From positions 1-64,000 of the forward strand of contig NZ_OY759863.1 of NCBI RefSeq assembly GCF_963662805.1: DNA of 64,000 nucleotides, given 5' to 3'. The DNA is from an uncultured Cohaesibacter sp. GTDB lineage: Bacteria; Pseudomonadota; Alphaproteobacteria; Rhizobiales; Cohaesibacteraceae. Shown one piece after another: positions 45,328 through 54,705 of this stretch. The notes under the pieces are model-generated. The model was not told where the DNA came from, made no database searches, and saw only the letters and a list, made by a program, of their open reading frames with translations. A program made the translations under genes and the position numbers. The stretch's first letter is position 1; each line of letters starts with the position of its first letter.

Positions 45328-47424
45328 TTAGAGCTCTGGCTGATCCGAGACTTTGGAAATGTTCCGTCCCGCCCGTTCCATAAGGTCCGAAACGTCCTTG
45401 AAGGCTGGGGCCGTTTCCATGTCTTCCAGCGTCAGTGGGCACTTTCGCCGCCAGTTGGGATGCTGATCGATGGTGCCGGGCAGATTTTGCGCTTCTTCCT
45501 GCGCCAGTATATCGTCCAGAGACAGGGCAATCATGGCGACGTCGGAATTGGCCAGAGAGCCGTGGACCACGTCGAACAGATGCTCAAAGCTCAGGTCATT
45601 GTGGGTGGCCGGGTCCGGATCGAGGGCGGCCAGCGCCTTCACATCAGCCTGACGCTGTTCCAGAGCCGCCGCTGAGACCCGATTTTCCTCCGATGCCAAA
45701 CGGTCACGCCACGCGATATCGATCCCCTTCATGAAGCCCTTGAGGGTCGGAGTGTCGTGGGTGCTGAAACAGGCAAGGCTATATTGTCTTAGCTCATTGG
45801 GATGCTTGAACCGGCCATCGTCCCATTTCTCATACTGCAACACCGAATAGCCATAGATACCGCGGGACTGCACCTTGTCGCGGAACCCGTCGGGCACAAG
45901 ACCGAGGTCTTCGCCGATGATCGCCGTTTCCGTTGCGTTGGCCTCGATGGACAGGATCGCGAGCATGGTATCCATCGGCTGGGAGACATAAGCCCCCGGG
46001 CTGCCATCGGTCGGGATCCAGAAACTGCGGTTGAGACCGAGCACATGATCGATGCGCAGAATGCCTGCATAGCGCATGGCGGAGCGGAAGATGTGCCGCA
46101 GGGACTTGTAGCGGCTCTCGGCTAGCTTCCTCGGCGCATAGGTCATCAGACCCCAGTTCTGACCGTCTGGTCCCAACATGTCCGGCGGAGCGCCCAGAGA
46201 GACACCATGGGCCACACTGTCATATTCGCACCAGCTTTCCGCACCATCCCTGCGAGAGCCGACTGCCAGATCGAGATAGAGCCCCATGCCTGTGCCGTTT
46301 TTGGCGCAGCGCTGGGCTTCCTCAAGCTGGACATTGGCCACCCACTGGAGCCAGCAGTAGAACTCGATGCGCGGCGACAGCTGATCGACCGCGTCATCGA
46401 GAGTTTTCGGATCGCGATCCCGCAAGGGTTGCGGCCAGCTCTGCCAATTCTGGCCATAGCGTTCTGCCAGCGCCTCGAACAGCGCAAATCTCTGGAGATA
46501 ATCACCACGGCTGATTTTGAATTCCTCGTAGGCCAAACGGGCCTGAGGCTCTGCATGTTGCAAGAAGATCGTGTAGAGGTCTCTCAGCGCAGCATTGTGG
46601 CAGGTGCGGTGCGGAATATAGTCGACGCGCACCGTCGATCTCAGTTCGGCCCATTGAGCCTCAACTGCCTGCAAAATGGCCTGTGCCTGAGGTGCGCCTT
46701 CAATGCCCGGAATGGCGTCGGTCGCGATGTGCTGGGTGTTGAAAAAGCCCCTGTGGCTGGGCGAATAGGGGCTGATGGCGTATGGGTCTGCAAATCCGAG
46801 CGAATGAACTGGGTTGATGCCGACAAAGCTGCCCCCGAGGCCCTTGATGAACTTGCCCATGTTGGCGAGGTCGACATAGTCGCCAACGCCCGAGTTGCGG
46901 GCGGAGCGGATGCCATATTGCGGCACCGTGACACCCCAGATCCTCTTCTTGCCCCCCAGCTGTTCGATGGACGGCGCAAGCAGTGGCGTGCTGACGATCA
47001 CGACCGTCTCGACCCGGTCGCCGACTTCACAGACGAGGTCGTGAATACCGGCCGGTAGAGGCGGCAAAGAAATATGGGTCTCGGCATAGCCGCTGAGCGT
47101 GCTCTGGGAATAGGTCGTGGCGAACTCTTCTGACACCCGCTCATCAAGCTCAATGTGCCAACGAGCACCAAGACCGAAATTGCACTCGAAGCCATAGCCA
47201 GCACTGGTGATCAACTCGCGGGGGAACCATCGATCCTGCTCGGCGACCACGAAGGTTTCGACCGCTTCGCGGATCATGGCGTCGTTGTCGAGCTCCAGTC
47301 CATTGGCTCGCAAAAGCGCCAGCTGAGTTTCGGGGGATGTGAAAACCTGATGCCCGTCGAAGTCGTGATAGTAGGTGTGGATACCGAAATGCGCGGCCAG
47401 AGCGTTTAGATTTTCGACAGTCAT
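45328..47424 (-). CDS. malQ: 4-alpha-glucanotransferase (amylomaltase)
   Basis: GH77 enzyme that transfers alpha-1,4-glucan segments between maltooligosaccharides, rescuing short chains released from glycogen. The 698-aa protein has the catalytic nucleophile region GILRIDHVLGLNRSFWIP, acid/base IIGEDLGLVPDG and stabiliser FSTHDTPTLKG. The 200-residue N-terminal extension is typical of bacterial MalQ of this size. It is the last gene of the glycogen operon; its ATG overlaps the glgX stop by 4 bases (ATGA), so it is translated with it. A bidirectional terminator follows. Confidence 0.95.
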   Translation of the reverse strand: MTVENLNALAAHFGIHTYYHDFDGHQVFTSPETQLALLRANGLELDNDAMIREAVETFVVAEQDRWFPRELITSAGYGFECNFGLGARWHIELDERVSEEFATTYSQSTLSGYAETHISLPPLPAGIHDLVCEVGDRVETVVIVSTPLLAPSIEQLGGKKRIWGVTVPQYGIRSARNSGVGDYVDLANMGKFIKGLGGSFVGINPVHSLGFADPYAISPYSPSHRGFFNTQHIATDAIPGIEGAPQAQAILQAVEAQWAELRSTVRVDYIPHRTCHNAALRDLYTIFLQHAEPQARLAYEEFKISRGDYLQRFALFEALAERYGQNWQSWPQPLRDRDPKTLDDAVDQLSPRIEFYCWLQWVANVQLEEAQRCAKNGTGMGLYLDLAVGSRRDGAESWCEYDSVAHGVSLGAPPDMLGPDGQNWGLMTYAPRKLAESRYKSLRHIFRSAMRYAGILRIDHVLGLNRSFWIPTDGSPGAYVSQPMDTMLAILSIEANATETAIIGEDLGLVPDGFRDKVQSRGIYGYSVLQYEKWDDGRFKHPNELRQYSLACFSTHDTPTLKGFMKGIDIAWRDRLASEENRVSAAALEQRQADVKALAALDPDPATHNDLSFEHLFDVVHGSLANSDVAMIALSLDDILAQEEAQNLPGTIDQHPNWRRKCPLTLEDMETAPAFKDVSDLMERAGRNISKVSDQPEL

Positions 47425-49520
47425 GAAAGGGCGCTTTCCGCTTGAAGAATGAGAGCTACGACGGAGGATCCGGACACTTCGGTCACCTCGTCACGGGTTT
47501 CGCGGCTCGGATATTGAACGTGGCGGGCGGTATCGAGCGCCCTCACCCAATGATAGCCTTCGGGTGTTGTCGGCAAGACGACACTTGCGGCAACATTGCT
47601 GCGATTGAAGATGATAAAGACGACATCATCGTCTTTCTGCCATGAGGGTGCCTCGGCGGAGCAGCGCAAAGTGAGACAGAAGCTGGAGAGCCCCGGGTCG
47701 CGCCATTGTAGCGGGAAGCCACCAAAGTCCGTCCATTCGACATCCTTCATGTCGTCTTGTTGGCGCTTGGCTCCGTGCAGGAAGCGATCCTGTCTCAGCG
47801 CCTTGTGGGCCCTGCGGAAATCCGACAGATAGCTGACAAAGGTCTTCAGTTCCTCGTCGGACTTGTCCCAGTTGACCCAACCGATTTCGTTGTCCTGACA
47901 ATAGGCATTGTTGTTGCCCTGCTGGCTGTTGGCGATCTCGTCGCCGGCGAGCAGCATCGGCGTGCCCTGGCTGAGGAACAGTGTGGCCAGAAGGTTGCGC
48001 TGGCGTCGCTGCCTGCGGGCGTTGACGACCGGATCGTTGGTCTCGCCTTCGTAGCCGCAGTTGTCGCTGAAATTGGCGCCGTGACCATCCATATTGTTCT
48101 CGCCATTGTCGAGATTGTGGCGGTTGTTGTAGCGCGAGATGTCGGCAAGGGTGAAACCGTCGTGGGCGGCGATGAAGTTGACCGAAGACCAGGCTCTGCG
48201 CCCTGCCCTGTCAAACTTGTCCGCCGACCCCAGAAGGCGTGAGGCCAGATCGGGTGTGGTTTGCGGATCGCCCTTCCAGTAGCGTCGGGTGGTGTCGCGA
48301 TAGGTGTCGTTCCACTCAGAAAATTCCGGCGTGAAGCCGCCAACCTGATAGCCGCCCGGCCCGATGTCCCATGGCTCGGCGATGAGGCGAACCTTGTTGA
48401 GCACTGGATCCTGACGCAAGGCATCAAGGAAGCCACCACGCGGATCAAAACCGTATTCTTCACGGCAAATGGTCGTTGCGAGATCAAAACGGAACCCGTC
48501 GATGCCCATGCTCTGGACCCAGAACCGCATGGAATCGAGCACCATGCGCAAGACATAGGGATGGGCGACGTTGACGGTGTTGCCGCAGCCGGTGTCATTG
48601 GCATAATAGCGCGGCTGGCCCTGAATGAGCCGGTAGTAGGAGGCATTGTCGAGGCCGCGATAGCAGAGCGTCGGGCCGTTCTGGTCGCCTTCTGCGGTGT
48701 GGTTGTAGACCACATCGAGATAGACCTTGATCCCGGCCGCCTGCAGCTTCTTGACCATTGATCGGAAACCGACGATGCCGTTCGGCCCGAAATATCTCGG
48801 CTCGAGCGCAAAGAAGCCTATGGAATTGTAACCCCAATAATTTCTTAGGCCCTTGTTGAGCAGAAACTCATCATCAAGGAAGGAATGGCTCGGCATCAAC
48901 TCGATGGCCGACACATTGAGCGACAGCAGATGATCGATCATCGCGTCACTGCACAGGGCCTCATAGGTGCCGCGCAGGTTTTCCTCGATGCCGGGATGCA
49001 GCATCGTCAGTCCCTTTGCGTGGGCCTCATAGATCAGATCCCGATCACTATATTTTGCGGCTTCCGCTTCCATGAAGGAAAAGAGCGCCGGATCAGAGAC
49101 GACAGACCGTGGAACACAATTGGCACTGTCAGCAGCACCAAACGTTAAATCACCGCCAGACGCTCCCTTTTGATAGCCAAAGAGCGTCGCTGATGCCGTC
49201 CACGTCCCGTGCAATTCGCGGGTGTAGGGGTCTAGCAGCAGTTTGTTGGAATTGAAACGATGTCCCTGCTCGGGCGCATAAATTCCATGCGCACGATAGC
49301 CATAAAGAGCGCCGGGTTTGATGCCATCAACATAGCCGTGCCAGACCGGGCCGGTTCTTTCGGGCAACGACACGCGATCAATCTCCCGTTTGCCATCTTC
49401 TGAGAAGAAGCATAGGTCGATGTGGCTGGCGTTTTCCGAAAAAACGGCGAAGTTGGTGCCCTCTCCATCGAAGAAGGCACCCAACTTGTGCGGACTTCCG
49501 CTCGACACTCTATATTTCAT
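47421..49520 (-). CDS. glgX: Glycogen debranching enzyme
   Basis: GH13 alpha-1,6-glucosidase that removes limit-dextrin branches after phosphorylase action. The 699-aa protein has a CBM48-like N-terminal domain (KLGAFFDGEGTNFAVFSENA), then the GH13 motifs KVYLDVVYNHTAEGD (region I), DGFRFDLATTICRE (nucleophile Asp), RLIAEPWDIGPGGY (acid Glu) and FIAAHDGFTLADI (Asp). The close of the sequence matches GlgX rather than isoamylase fusions. It begins 3 bp after the glgA stop and overlaps malQ by 4 bp, so coupling is tight. Confidence 0.95.
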   Translation of the reverse strand: MKYRVSSGSPHKLGAFFDGEGTNFAVFSENASHIDLCFFSEDGKREIDRVSLPERTGPVWHGYVDGIKPGALYGYRAHGIYAPEQGHRFNSNKLLLDPYTRELHGTWTASATLFGYQKGASGGDLTFGAADSANCVPRSVVSDPALFSFMEAEAAKYSDRDLIYEAHAKGLTMLHPGIEENLRGTYEALCSDAMIDHLLSLNVSAIELMPSHSFLDDEFLLNKGLRNYWGYNSIGFFALEPRYFGPNGIVGFRSMVKKLQAAGIKVYLDVVYNHTAEGDQNGPTLCYRGLDNASYYRLIQGQPRYYANDTGCGNTVNVAHPYVLRMVLDSMRFWVQSMGIDGFRFDLATTICREEYGFDPRGGFLDALRQDPVLNKVRLIAEPWDIGPGGYQVGGFTPEFSEWNDTYRDTTRRYWKGDPQTTPDLASRLLGSADKFDRAGRRAWSSVNFIAAHDGFTLADISRYNNRHNLDNGENNMDGHGANFSDNCGYEGETNDPVVNARRQRRQRNLLATLFLSQGTPMLLAGDEIANSQQGNNNAYCQDNEIGWVNWDKSDEELKTFVSYLSDFRRAHKALRQDRFLHGAKRQQDDMKDVEWTDFGGFPLQWRDPGLSSFCLTLRCSAEAPSWQKDDDVVFIIFNRSNVAASVVLPTTPEGYHWVRALDTARHVQYPSRETRDEVTEVSGSSVVALILQAESALS

Positions 49521-49523
49521 GCA

Positions 49524-50981
49524 CTAGTCGGTCCTGGTGGCTTTCTTTTTTATCAATGACTCAAACAAATTGGCGTAAAGCTCGGCCGAGCTGTTCCAGC
49601 CCACTTCCTGTGCCATCGCTCTACGCATCATGGTTTTCCAACTTTTTGTATCTTTAAATAGGTCACAGGTGCGGTGGATGGCCCGATCAAGGGCTTCTAC
49701 CGTCACCGGAGTAAACTGGATGCCGGTCGCGCATTTTGAAATCAGCGCAGCGGCGTTGGCGTCGATGACCGTGTCAGCCAGACCGCCCGTGCGTGCAACC
49801 ACAGGAATGGTGCCATAGCGCAGGCCGAACAACTGGGACAGGCCGCAAGGCTCGAACCGGGACGGCATCAATATAGCGTCCGATCCACCTTGCATCTTGT
49901 GCGACAGATCTTCGTCATATCCAATCTGCACACCAACCGAGCCGGGGAAGCGTCTCGCCATGGCGAGATATCGGTCTTCCATATCCCGATCTCCAGAACC
50001 AAGAACAATCAGACGAGCACCGCGCTTGACGATCGTCGGGATGGACTCGAGCAAAAGATCGAGACCCTTTTGCGTGGTCAGACGTGAAATGACACAGAAC
50101 ATCGGAGCCTCTTCATTAGGCTCGATACCGAAATGATTCTCCAGAAACTCGCGGTTGGCGACACGACGATTGAGGGATCGTGGGCTGTAGGGCTTGACCA
50201 GCGCCGGGTCCGTTTCTGGGTTCCAGGTATCCAGATCGATGCCGTTCAGGATGCCGACGAGATCGGCCTGTCTGCTACGCAACAGGCCCTCAAGGCCCAT
50301 TCCATATTCGGGTGTCAGCAGCTCGGTTGCATAGGTCGGGCTGACCGTGGTGATCTTGTCTGACAAGGCGATACCGCCCTTCAGATAGCCGACATGGCCC
50401 CAGAATTCAAAGCCATCGGGATTGTAGAGGCCCTCGGTCAGGCCAAGCGTTTCTCTTATTTCCCCATCGAAGAGGCCCTGGAAGGCAATGTTGTGAATGG
50501 TCATCACAACCGGGGGTGCCTTCCGGCCTGATTGCCGTAGATAAACAGGCACCAGACCGGCTTGCCAATCATGGGCGCTGACGATCTGGGGTTTCCATCC
50601 CCCGACACCGTCAAGCCCGATCTTTGCGCCAAGCAGGCTGAGCGCGCCGAAGCGGATCGGGTTGTCCTCCCAGTCGCAGCCTTCTTCATCGAGATAGATC
50701 GAACCGCCACGGTCATAGAGATGCTCGGCTTCGAGCAGCAGCAGGTTCAAACCCTTTGCCCGGACGGAATGAACCCGGGCAGATCCACCAAACAGATCCT
50801 CGAGTTCGAGTTCGACTTCACCGTGTTTTATCCATTGCTTGAAGGCGGGATAGGCCGGCAACAGGACCTTGACTGTATGGCCCAGCGCTTCAAGAGCCTT
50901 GGGGATTGAGCCGATCACATCGGCCAACCCCCCGGTCTTGACGAATGGTGCACATTCAGAGGCAACAAATAGAATGTTCAT
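49524..50981 (-). CDS. glgA: Glycogen synthase (ADP-glucose)
   Basis: GT5 enzyme that elongates alpha-1,4-glucan using ADP-glucose from GlgC. The 485-aa protein begins with the binding motif KTGGLADVIGSIPKAL, has SAHDWQAGLVPVYLR near residue 140, and a C-terminal nucleotide-binding domain with VISRLTTQKGLDLLLE and SRFEPCGLSQLFGLRYG, as in bacterial GlgA. The ATG abuts the glgC stop directly (TAAATG), with no spacer, so translation is coupled. Length is the normal one for GlgA. Confidence 0.97.
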   Translation of the reverse strand: MNILFVASECAPFVKTGGLADVIGSIPKALEALGHTVKVLLPAYPAFKQWIKHGEVELELEDLFGGSARVHSVRAKGLNLLLLEAEHLYDRGGSIYLDEEGCDWEDNPIRFGALSLLGAKIGLDGVGGWKPQIVSAHDWQAGLVPVYLRQSGRKAPPVVMTIHNIAFQGLFDGEIRETLGLTEGLYNPDGFEFWGHVGYLKGGIALSDKITTVSPTYATELLTPEYGMGLEGLLRSRQADLVGILNGIDLDTWNPETDPALVKPYSPRSLNRRVANREFLENHFGIEPNEEAPMFCVISRLTTQKGLDLLLESIPTIVKRGARLIVLGSGDRDMEDRYLAMARRFPGSVGVQIGYDEDLSHKMQGGSDAILMPSRFEPCGLSQLFGLRYGTIPVVARTGGLADTVIDANAAALISKCATGIQFTPVTVEALDRAIHRTCDLFKDTKSWKTMMRRAMAQEVGWNSSAELYANLFESLIKKKATRTD

Positions 50982-52247
50982 TTACAAATCCAGCTTGTCA
51001 ATCATCGACTGGGTGATCAAGCAGATGCCGTTTTCCGTACGCCGGAATCGTTTGGCATCCAGTTCCGGATCTTCCCCTACCACCAGACCGGCCGGGATGA
51101 CCACATCACGATCAATCACGACATCCTTGAGCTGGGCCTTGCGGTTGATTTCCACATGAGGAAGGGCAACCACGCCGCTCAATTTCGAATAGGAGTGAGC
51201 CATCACGCCGGTGAACAGCAGGCAGCGATTGAGGGACGAACCCGAGATGATGCAGCCACCAGAGACCATAGAGGAGACAGCCTGACCACGGCGACCTTCC
51301 TCATCGTGGATGAACTTGGCGGGCGGCGTCAGTTCCTGATGGGTCCAGATCGGCCAGTCATTGTCGTAGATGTCGAGCTCGGGAATGAAGTCCGTCAGGT
51401 CGATGTTGGCTTCCCAGAAAGCATCGATCGTTCCAACGTCGCGCCAGTAGGGTTTCTGCTCAAGACCGGTCCGCACGCAAGAGCGGCTGAAGGGGTGTGC
51501 GATGGCCTTGCCCTGTTTGACGAGCTTCGGAATGATGTCCTTGCCGAAGTCGTGTTGGGAGTTCGGATCGTTGGCTTCTTCGCGCAGCAGATCGTAAAGC
51601 AGCTTGGATTCGAAGACGTAAATCCCCATCGAGGCAAGCGCGCGGGTCGGATCCCCGGGCATCGAGGGCGGATTGGCCGGTTTTTCAACGAAGTCGAGAA
51701 TGCGGTCATTCTCGTCGATCTTCATCACGCCGAAGGCAGTGGCGTCTTTGAGCGGAACTTCGATGCAACCTACGGTGACGTCAGCGCCGGTTTCCACATG
51801 CTGGCGGACCATGAGGGCATAGTCCTGCTTGTAGATGTGGTCTCCTGCGAGAACGACCATATATTTCGGGCCGTAGCTTTCGAGAATATCGATGTTCTGG
51901 TAGATGGCGTCGGATGTGCCCTTGTACCAGTTCTCGTCATCCATGCGCTGGGATGCAGGAAGGATATCGAGAAATTCGTTCCTCTCCTCGCGCAGGAAGC
52001 TCCAGCCCCGCTGCAGATGCCGGATCAGGCTGTGCGCCTTGTATTGGGTGGCGACGCCGATGCGTCGGATGCCAGAGTTCACGGCATTGGACAGGGCAAA
52101 GTCGATGATGCGGCTCTTGCCGCCGAAATACATGGCCGGTTTTGACCTCTTTTCGGTCAATTCCTGCAACCGGCTGCCCTTGCCTCCGGCAAGGACAAAG
52201 GCCATCGACTGATTGGCCAGTCTTGATGTTTCACGATCTAGTTTCAT
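50982..52247 (-). CDS. glgC: Glucose-1-phosphate adenylyltransferase
   Basis: Makes ADP-glucose from ATP and glucose-1-phosphate, the committed and allosterically regulated step of bacterial glycogen synthesis. The 421-aa protein has the nucleotide loop LAGGKGSRLQELTEKRSKPA, the regulatory/substrate segment FGGKSRIIDFALSNAVNSGI, YGPKYMVVLAGDHIYK, ILDFVEKP and a C-terminal left-handed beta-helix. The gene is followed immediately by glgA and preceded by glgB (46-bp gap), in the same operon. Confidence 0.97.
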   Translation of the reverse strand: MKLDRETSRLANQSMAFVLAGGKGSRLQELTEKRSKPAMYFGGKSRIIDFALSNAVNSGIRRIGVATQYKAHSLIRHLQRGWSFLREERNEFLDILPASQRMDDENWYKGTSDAIYQNIDILESYGPKYMVVLAGDHIYKQDYALMVRQHVETGADVTVGCIEVPLKDATAFGVMKIDENDRILDFVEKPANPPSMPGDPTRALASMGIYVFESKLLYDLLREEANDPNSQHDFGKDIIPKLVKQGKAIAHPFSRSCVRTGLEQKPYWRDVGTIDAFWEANIDLTDFIPELDIYDNDWPIWTHQELTPPAKFIHDEEGRRGQAVSSMVSGGCIISGSSLNRCLLFTGVMAHSYSKLSGVVALPHVEINRKAQLKDVVIDRDVVIPAGLVVGEDPELDAKRFRRTENGICLITQSMIDKLDL

Positions 52248-52293
52248 TACAACCTCCCGCCTTCTAGTTGATCTGTCTTGATCATTGATTTTC

Positions 52294-54495
52294 TCATGCC
52301 CGCTCTAGTTCAAAGTAGAGCGTTGCCAGCGGCGGCAAGGTCAGAGACAGGGACTGGCTCTGGCCGTGTGACGCCACGTCTTCGGTTTCTTTTGCACCCA
52401 AGTTGCCTCGTCCACCACCGGCATAGAGGCTTGAGTCGGTATTCAGGATTTCGTTCCACTTGCCCGGCATCGGAACACCCATGCGGTAGTCCTGACGCTC
52501 GACCGGGGTCATGTTGCTGACCACGAGGACCGGTGAAGAACCTTCATTGCCCCAACGGATCCACGCAAAGACGGAATCCTCATGGGCATTGACTTCGATC
52601 CACTGGAACCCTTGCGGCTTGGCATCCAGCTCATAGAGTGCCGGTGTCTCTCGATAGATCCGGTTAAGATCGCGAACCAGCGACTGCACCCCGCGCTGGA
52701 AGTCATGATCGAGCAAGTGCCAATCAAGGCTCTTGTTGTGGTTCCATTCATCGCCTTGAGCAAATTCGCCACCCATGAAGAGCAGCTTCTTGCCCGGATG
52801 CCCCCACATGTAGCCATAATAGGCACGCAGGTTGGCGAATTTGTCTGCCGGATAGCCGGGCATGCGATCAAGTAACGAGCCCTTGCCATGCACAACCTCG
52901 TCGTGACTGAGCGGCAGAATGAAATTCTCCGAGAAAGCATAATGCATCCCGAAGGTCATGTCATGGTGATGATATTTACGATGAATCGGATCCTGCGACA
53001 TGTAACGCAGGGTGTCGTTCATCCAGCCCATGTTCCATTTGAAGCCAAAGCCCAGCCCGCCATAGTTGGTGGGGGCGCTGACCCCCGGAAACGCCGTGGA
53101 TTCCTCGGCAATCGTCATGATGCCTTCGGCTTCCTGATAGGCAAGCATGTTCATGCTGCGCAGGAAATCGATGGCTTCGTAGTTCTCTCTGCCGCCGTCC
53201 TTGTTGGGGATCCACTGGCCTTCCTCGCGGGAATAGTCGCGATAAAGCATGGACGCCACAGCATCAACGCGCAGACCGTCGATGTGATATTCCTTCAGCC
53301 AGTAGAGCGCATTGGCGGACAGGAAGTTGGCGACTTCGACGCGGCCGAAGTTGTAGACCAGCGTGTTCCAGTCGGGGTGGAAGCCTTCGCGGCGGTCTTC
53401 ATGCTCATAGAGAGCTGTACCGTCGAAACGTCCAAGGCCGTGCACATCCTCGGGGAAGTGGCCGGGCACCCAGTCGATGAGCACACCGATATCGGCAGCG
53501 TGACAGGCTTCCACGAACCAGCGGAATTCCTCGAGCGTTCCGTGTCGGATGGTCGGGGCGAAGAGGCCGATCGGCTGATAGCCCCAAGAGCCATCGAAGG
53601 GATATTCCGAGATCGGCATCAGCTCGATGTGGGTGAAGCCCATGTCCTTGACGTAGGCCACGAGTTCCTGTGACAGCTCATAATAGGAAAGTGGACGGTT
53701 GCCCTCGTCATGGACCTTTCGCCAGGAGCCGAGGTGAACCTCATAGATGGAGATCGGTTTGTCGATGCGGTTGAGGTCTCCGCGCTTCTTCATCCAATCC
53801 TCGTCCTGCCAGTCATGACCATCGAGCTTGCGGACGATGGAGGCGGTGCGCGGCGGATGCTCGGAACCGAAACCAACCGGGTCAGCCTTCAAGGGCAACA
53901 GGTGGCCCTGTCGATCAAGAAGCTCGTATTTGTAGGGTTCGCCATCGGAGAGGCCGGGCAGGAAAATCTCCCACACGCCGGTTACGCCCCGTTGGCGCAT
54001 CAGGTGTCGGCGGCCGTCCCAATTGTTGAAGTTGCCAACGACCGAAGCCCGTCTGGCGTTGGGTGCCCAGACGGCAAAGTGTGTGCCATCGACACCTTCG
54101 TGGTTCATCACGTGCGCGCCGAGCACTTTCCAGAGCGTGTGGTGCGTCCCCTCACCCAGCAAATATTCATCAAGCTCACCAATCACCGTACCGAAGCGAT
54201 AGGTGTCCTCCTCGACCCAGATGTGATCGCCTTTGGTGATACGGAACTTGTAGGCGAAACGCCCGGTGCGGCCTTCAATCTCGTTGCAGAACAGATCCGG
54301 CGCCAGTTCTTCGCGCATGAGCTCGGCAATCGTCTCGCCGGTTTCCCAGTCAAGAACCTCGACTTTTGCGGCAGAGGGGACAAAGGCCCGGATGACCATC
54401 TTCCCTTCCCATTCATGCAACCCCAGAATGCCGTAAGGGTCACTGTGAGTTCCGCTTTGGATGGCTTGCGCGTCGCGTCGGGAGATATATGTCAT
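52294..54495 (-). CDS. glgB: 1,4-alpha-glucan branching enzyme
   Basis: GH13 enzyme that introduces alpha-1,6 branches into glycogen. From MTYISRRDAQAIQSG the protein has 733 aa: two N-terminal beta-modules (SDPYGILGLHEWEG, then GTHFAVWAPNARRASVVG for CBM48), the GH13 barrel with DWVPGHFPEDVHGL, IDGLRVDAVASMLYRDYSR (nucleophile), MTIAEESTAFPGV (acid Glu) and LPLSHDEVVHGKGSL, then the C-terminal beta-domain. The upstream ATG at 54537 would add 14 residues with no conserved match, so the internal ATG is chosen. It lies between glgP and glgC in the operon. Confidence 0.96.
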   Translation of the reverse strand: MTYISRRDAQAIQSGTHSDPYGILGLHEWEGKMVIRAFVPSAAKVEVLDWETGETIAELMREELAPDLFCNEIEGRTGRFAYKFRITKGDHIWVEEDTYRFGTVIGELDEYLLGEGTHHTLWKVLGAHVMNHEGVDGTHFAVWAPNARRASVVGNFNNWDGRRHLMRQRGVTGVWEIFLPGLSDGEPYKYELLDRQGHLLPLKADPVGFGSEHPPRTASIVRKLDGHDWQDEDWMKKRGDLNRIDKPISIYEVHLGSWRKVHDEGNRPLSYYELSQELVAYVKDMGFTHIELMPISEYPFDGSWGYQPIGLFAPTIRHGTLEEFRWFVEACHAADIGVLIDWVPGHFPEDVHGLGRFDGTALYEHEDRREGFHPDWNTLVYNFGRVEVANFLSANALYWLKEYHIDGLRVDAVASMLYRDYSREEGQWIPNKDGGRENYEAIDFLRSMNMLAYQEAEGIMTIAEESTAFPGVSAPTNYGGLGFGFKWNMGWMNDTLRYMSQDPIHRKYHHHDMTFGMHYAFSENFILPLSHDEVVHGKGSLLDRMPGYPADKFANLRAYYGYMWGHPGKKLLFMGGEFAQGDEWNHNKSLDWHLLDHDFQRGVQSLVRDLNRIYRETPALYELDAKPQGFQWIEVNAHEDSVFAWIRWGNEGSSPVLVVSNMTPVERQDYRMGVPMPGKWNEILNTDSSLYAGGGRGNLGAKETEDVASHGQSQSLSLTLPPLATLYFELERA

Positions 54496-54655
54496 TGATC
54501 CGCCTTTTCCCTCAATTTTCTTCTTACGGTAGAGCAAATATTAGCCAATTGGAACCGCTAGCTCGCTCTATCCCTTTGTTTTCGCCGGTTCTTTCATGGC
54601 GCCTGATCGCCATTTGAACCGGATACTGAATGACTGACGCAGATGTCAAACAGAA

Positions 54656-54689
54656 GAGCCGGCCATTCCAACTCGGAAACGGCCGGCTC
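54656..54689 (-). terminator. Stem-loop between glgP and glgB
   Basis: GAGCCGGCC and GGCCGGCTC form a perfect 9-bp stem around 16 bases, in the 210-bp gap after the glgP stop. On the minus strand it is followed by CTTCTGTTT, a weak T-tract, so it may partly terminate or process the glgP mRNA before glgB. Confidence 0.65.
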
Positions 54690-54705
54690 AAGCCTATGTT
54701 TTCAC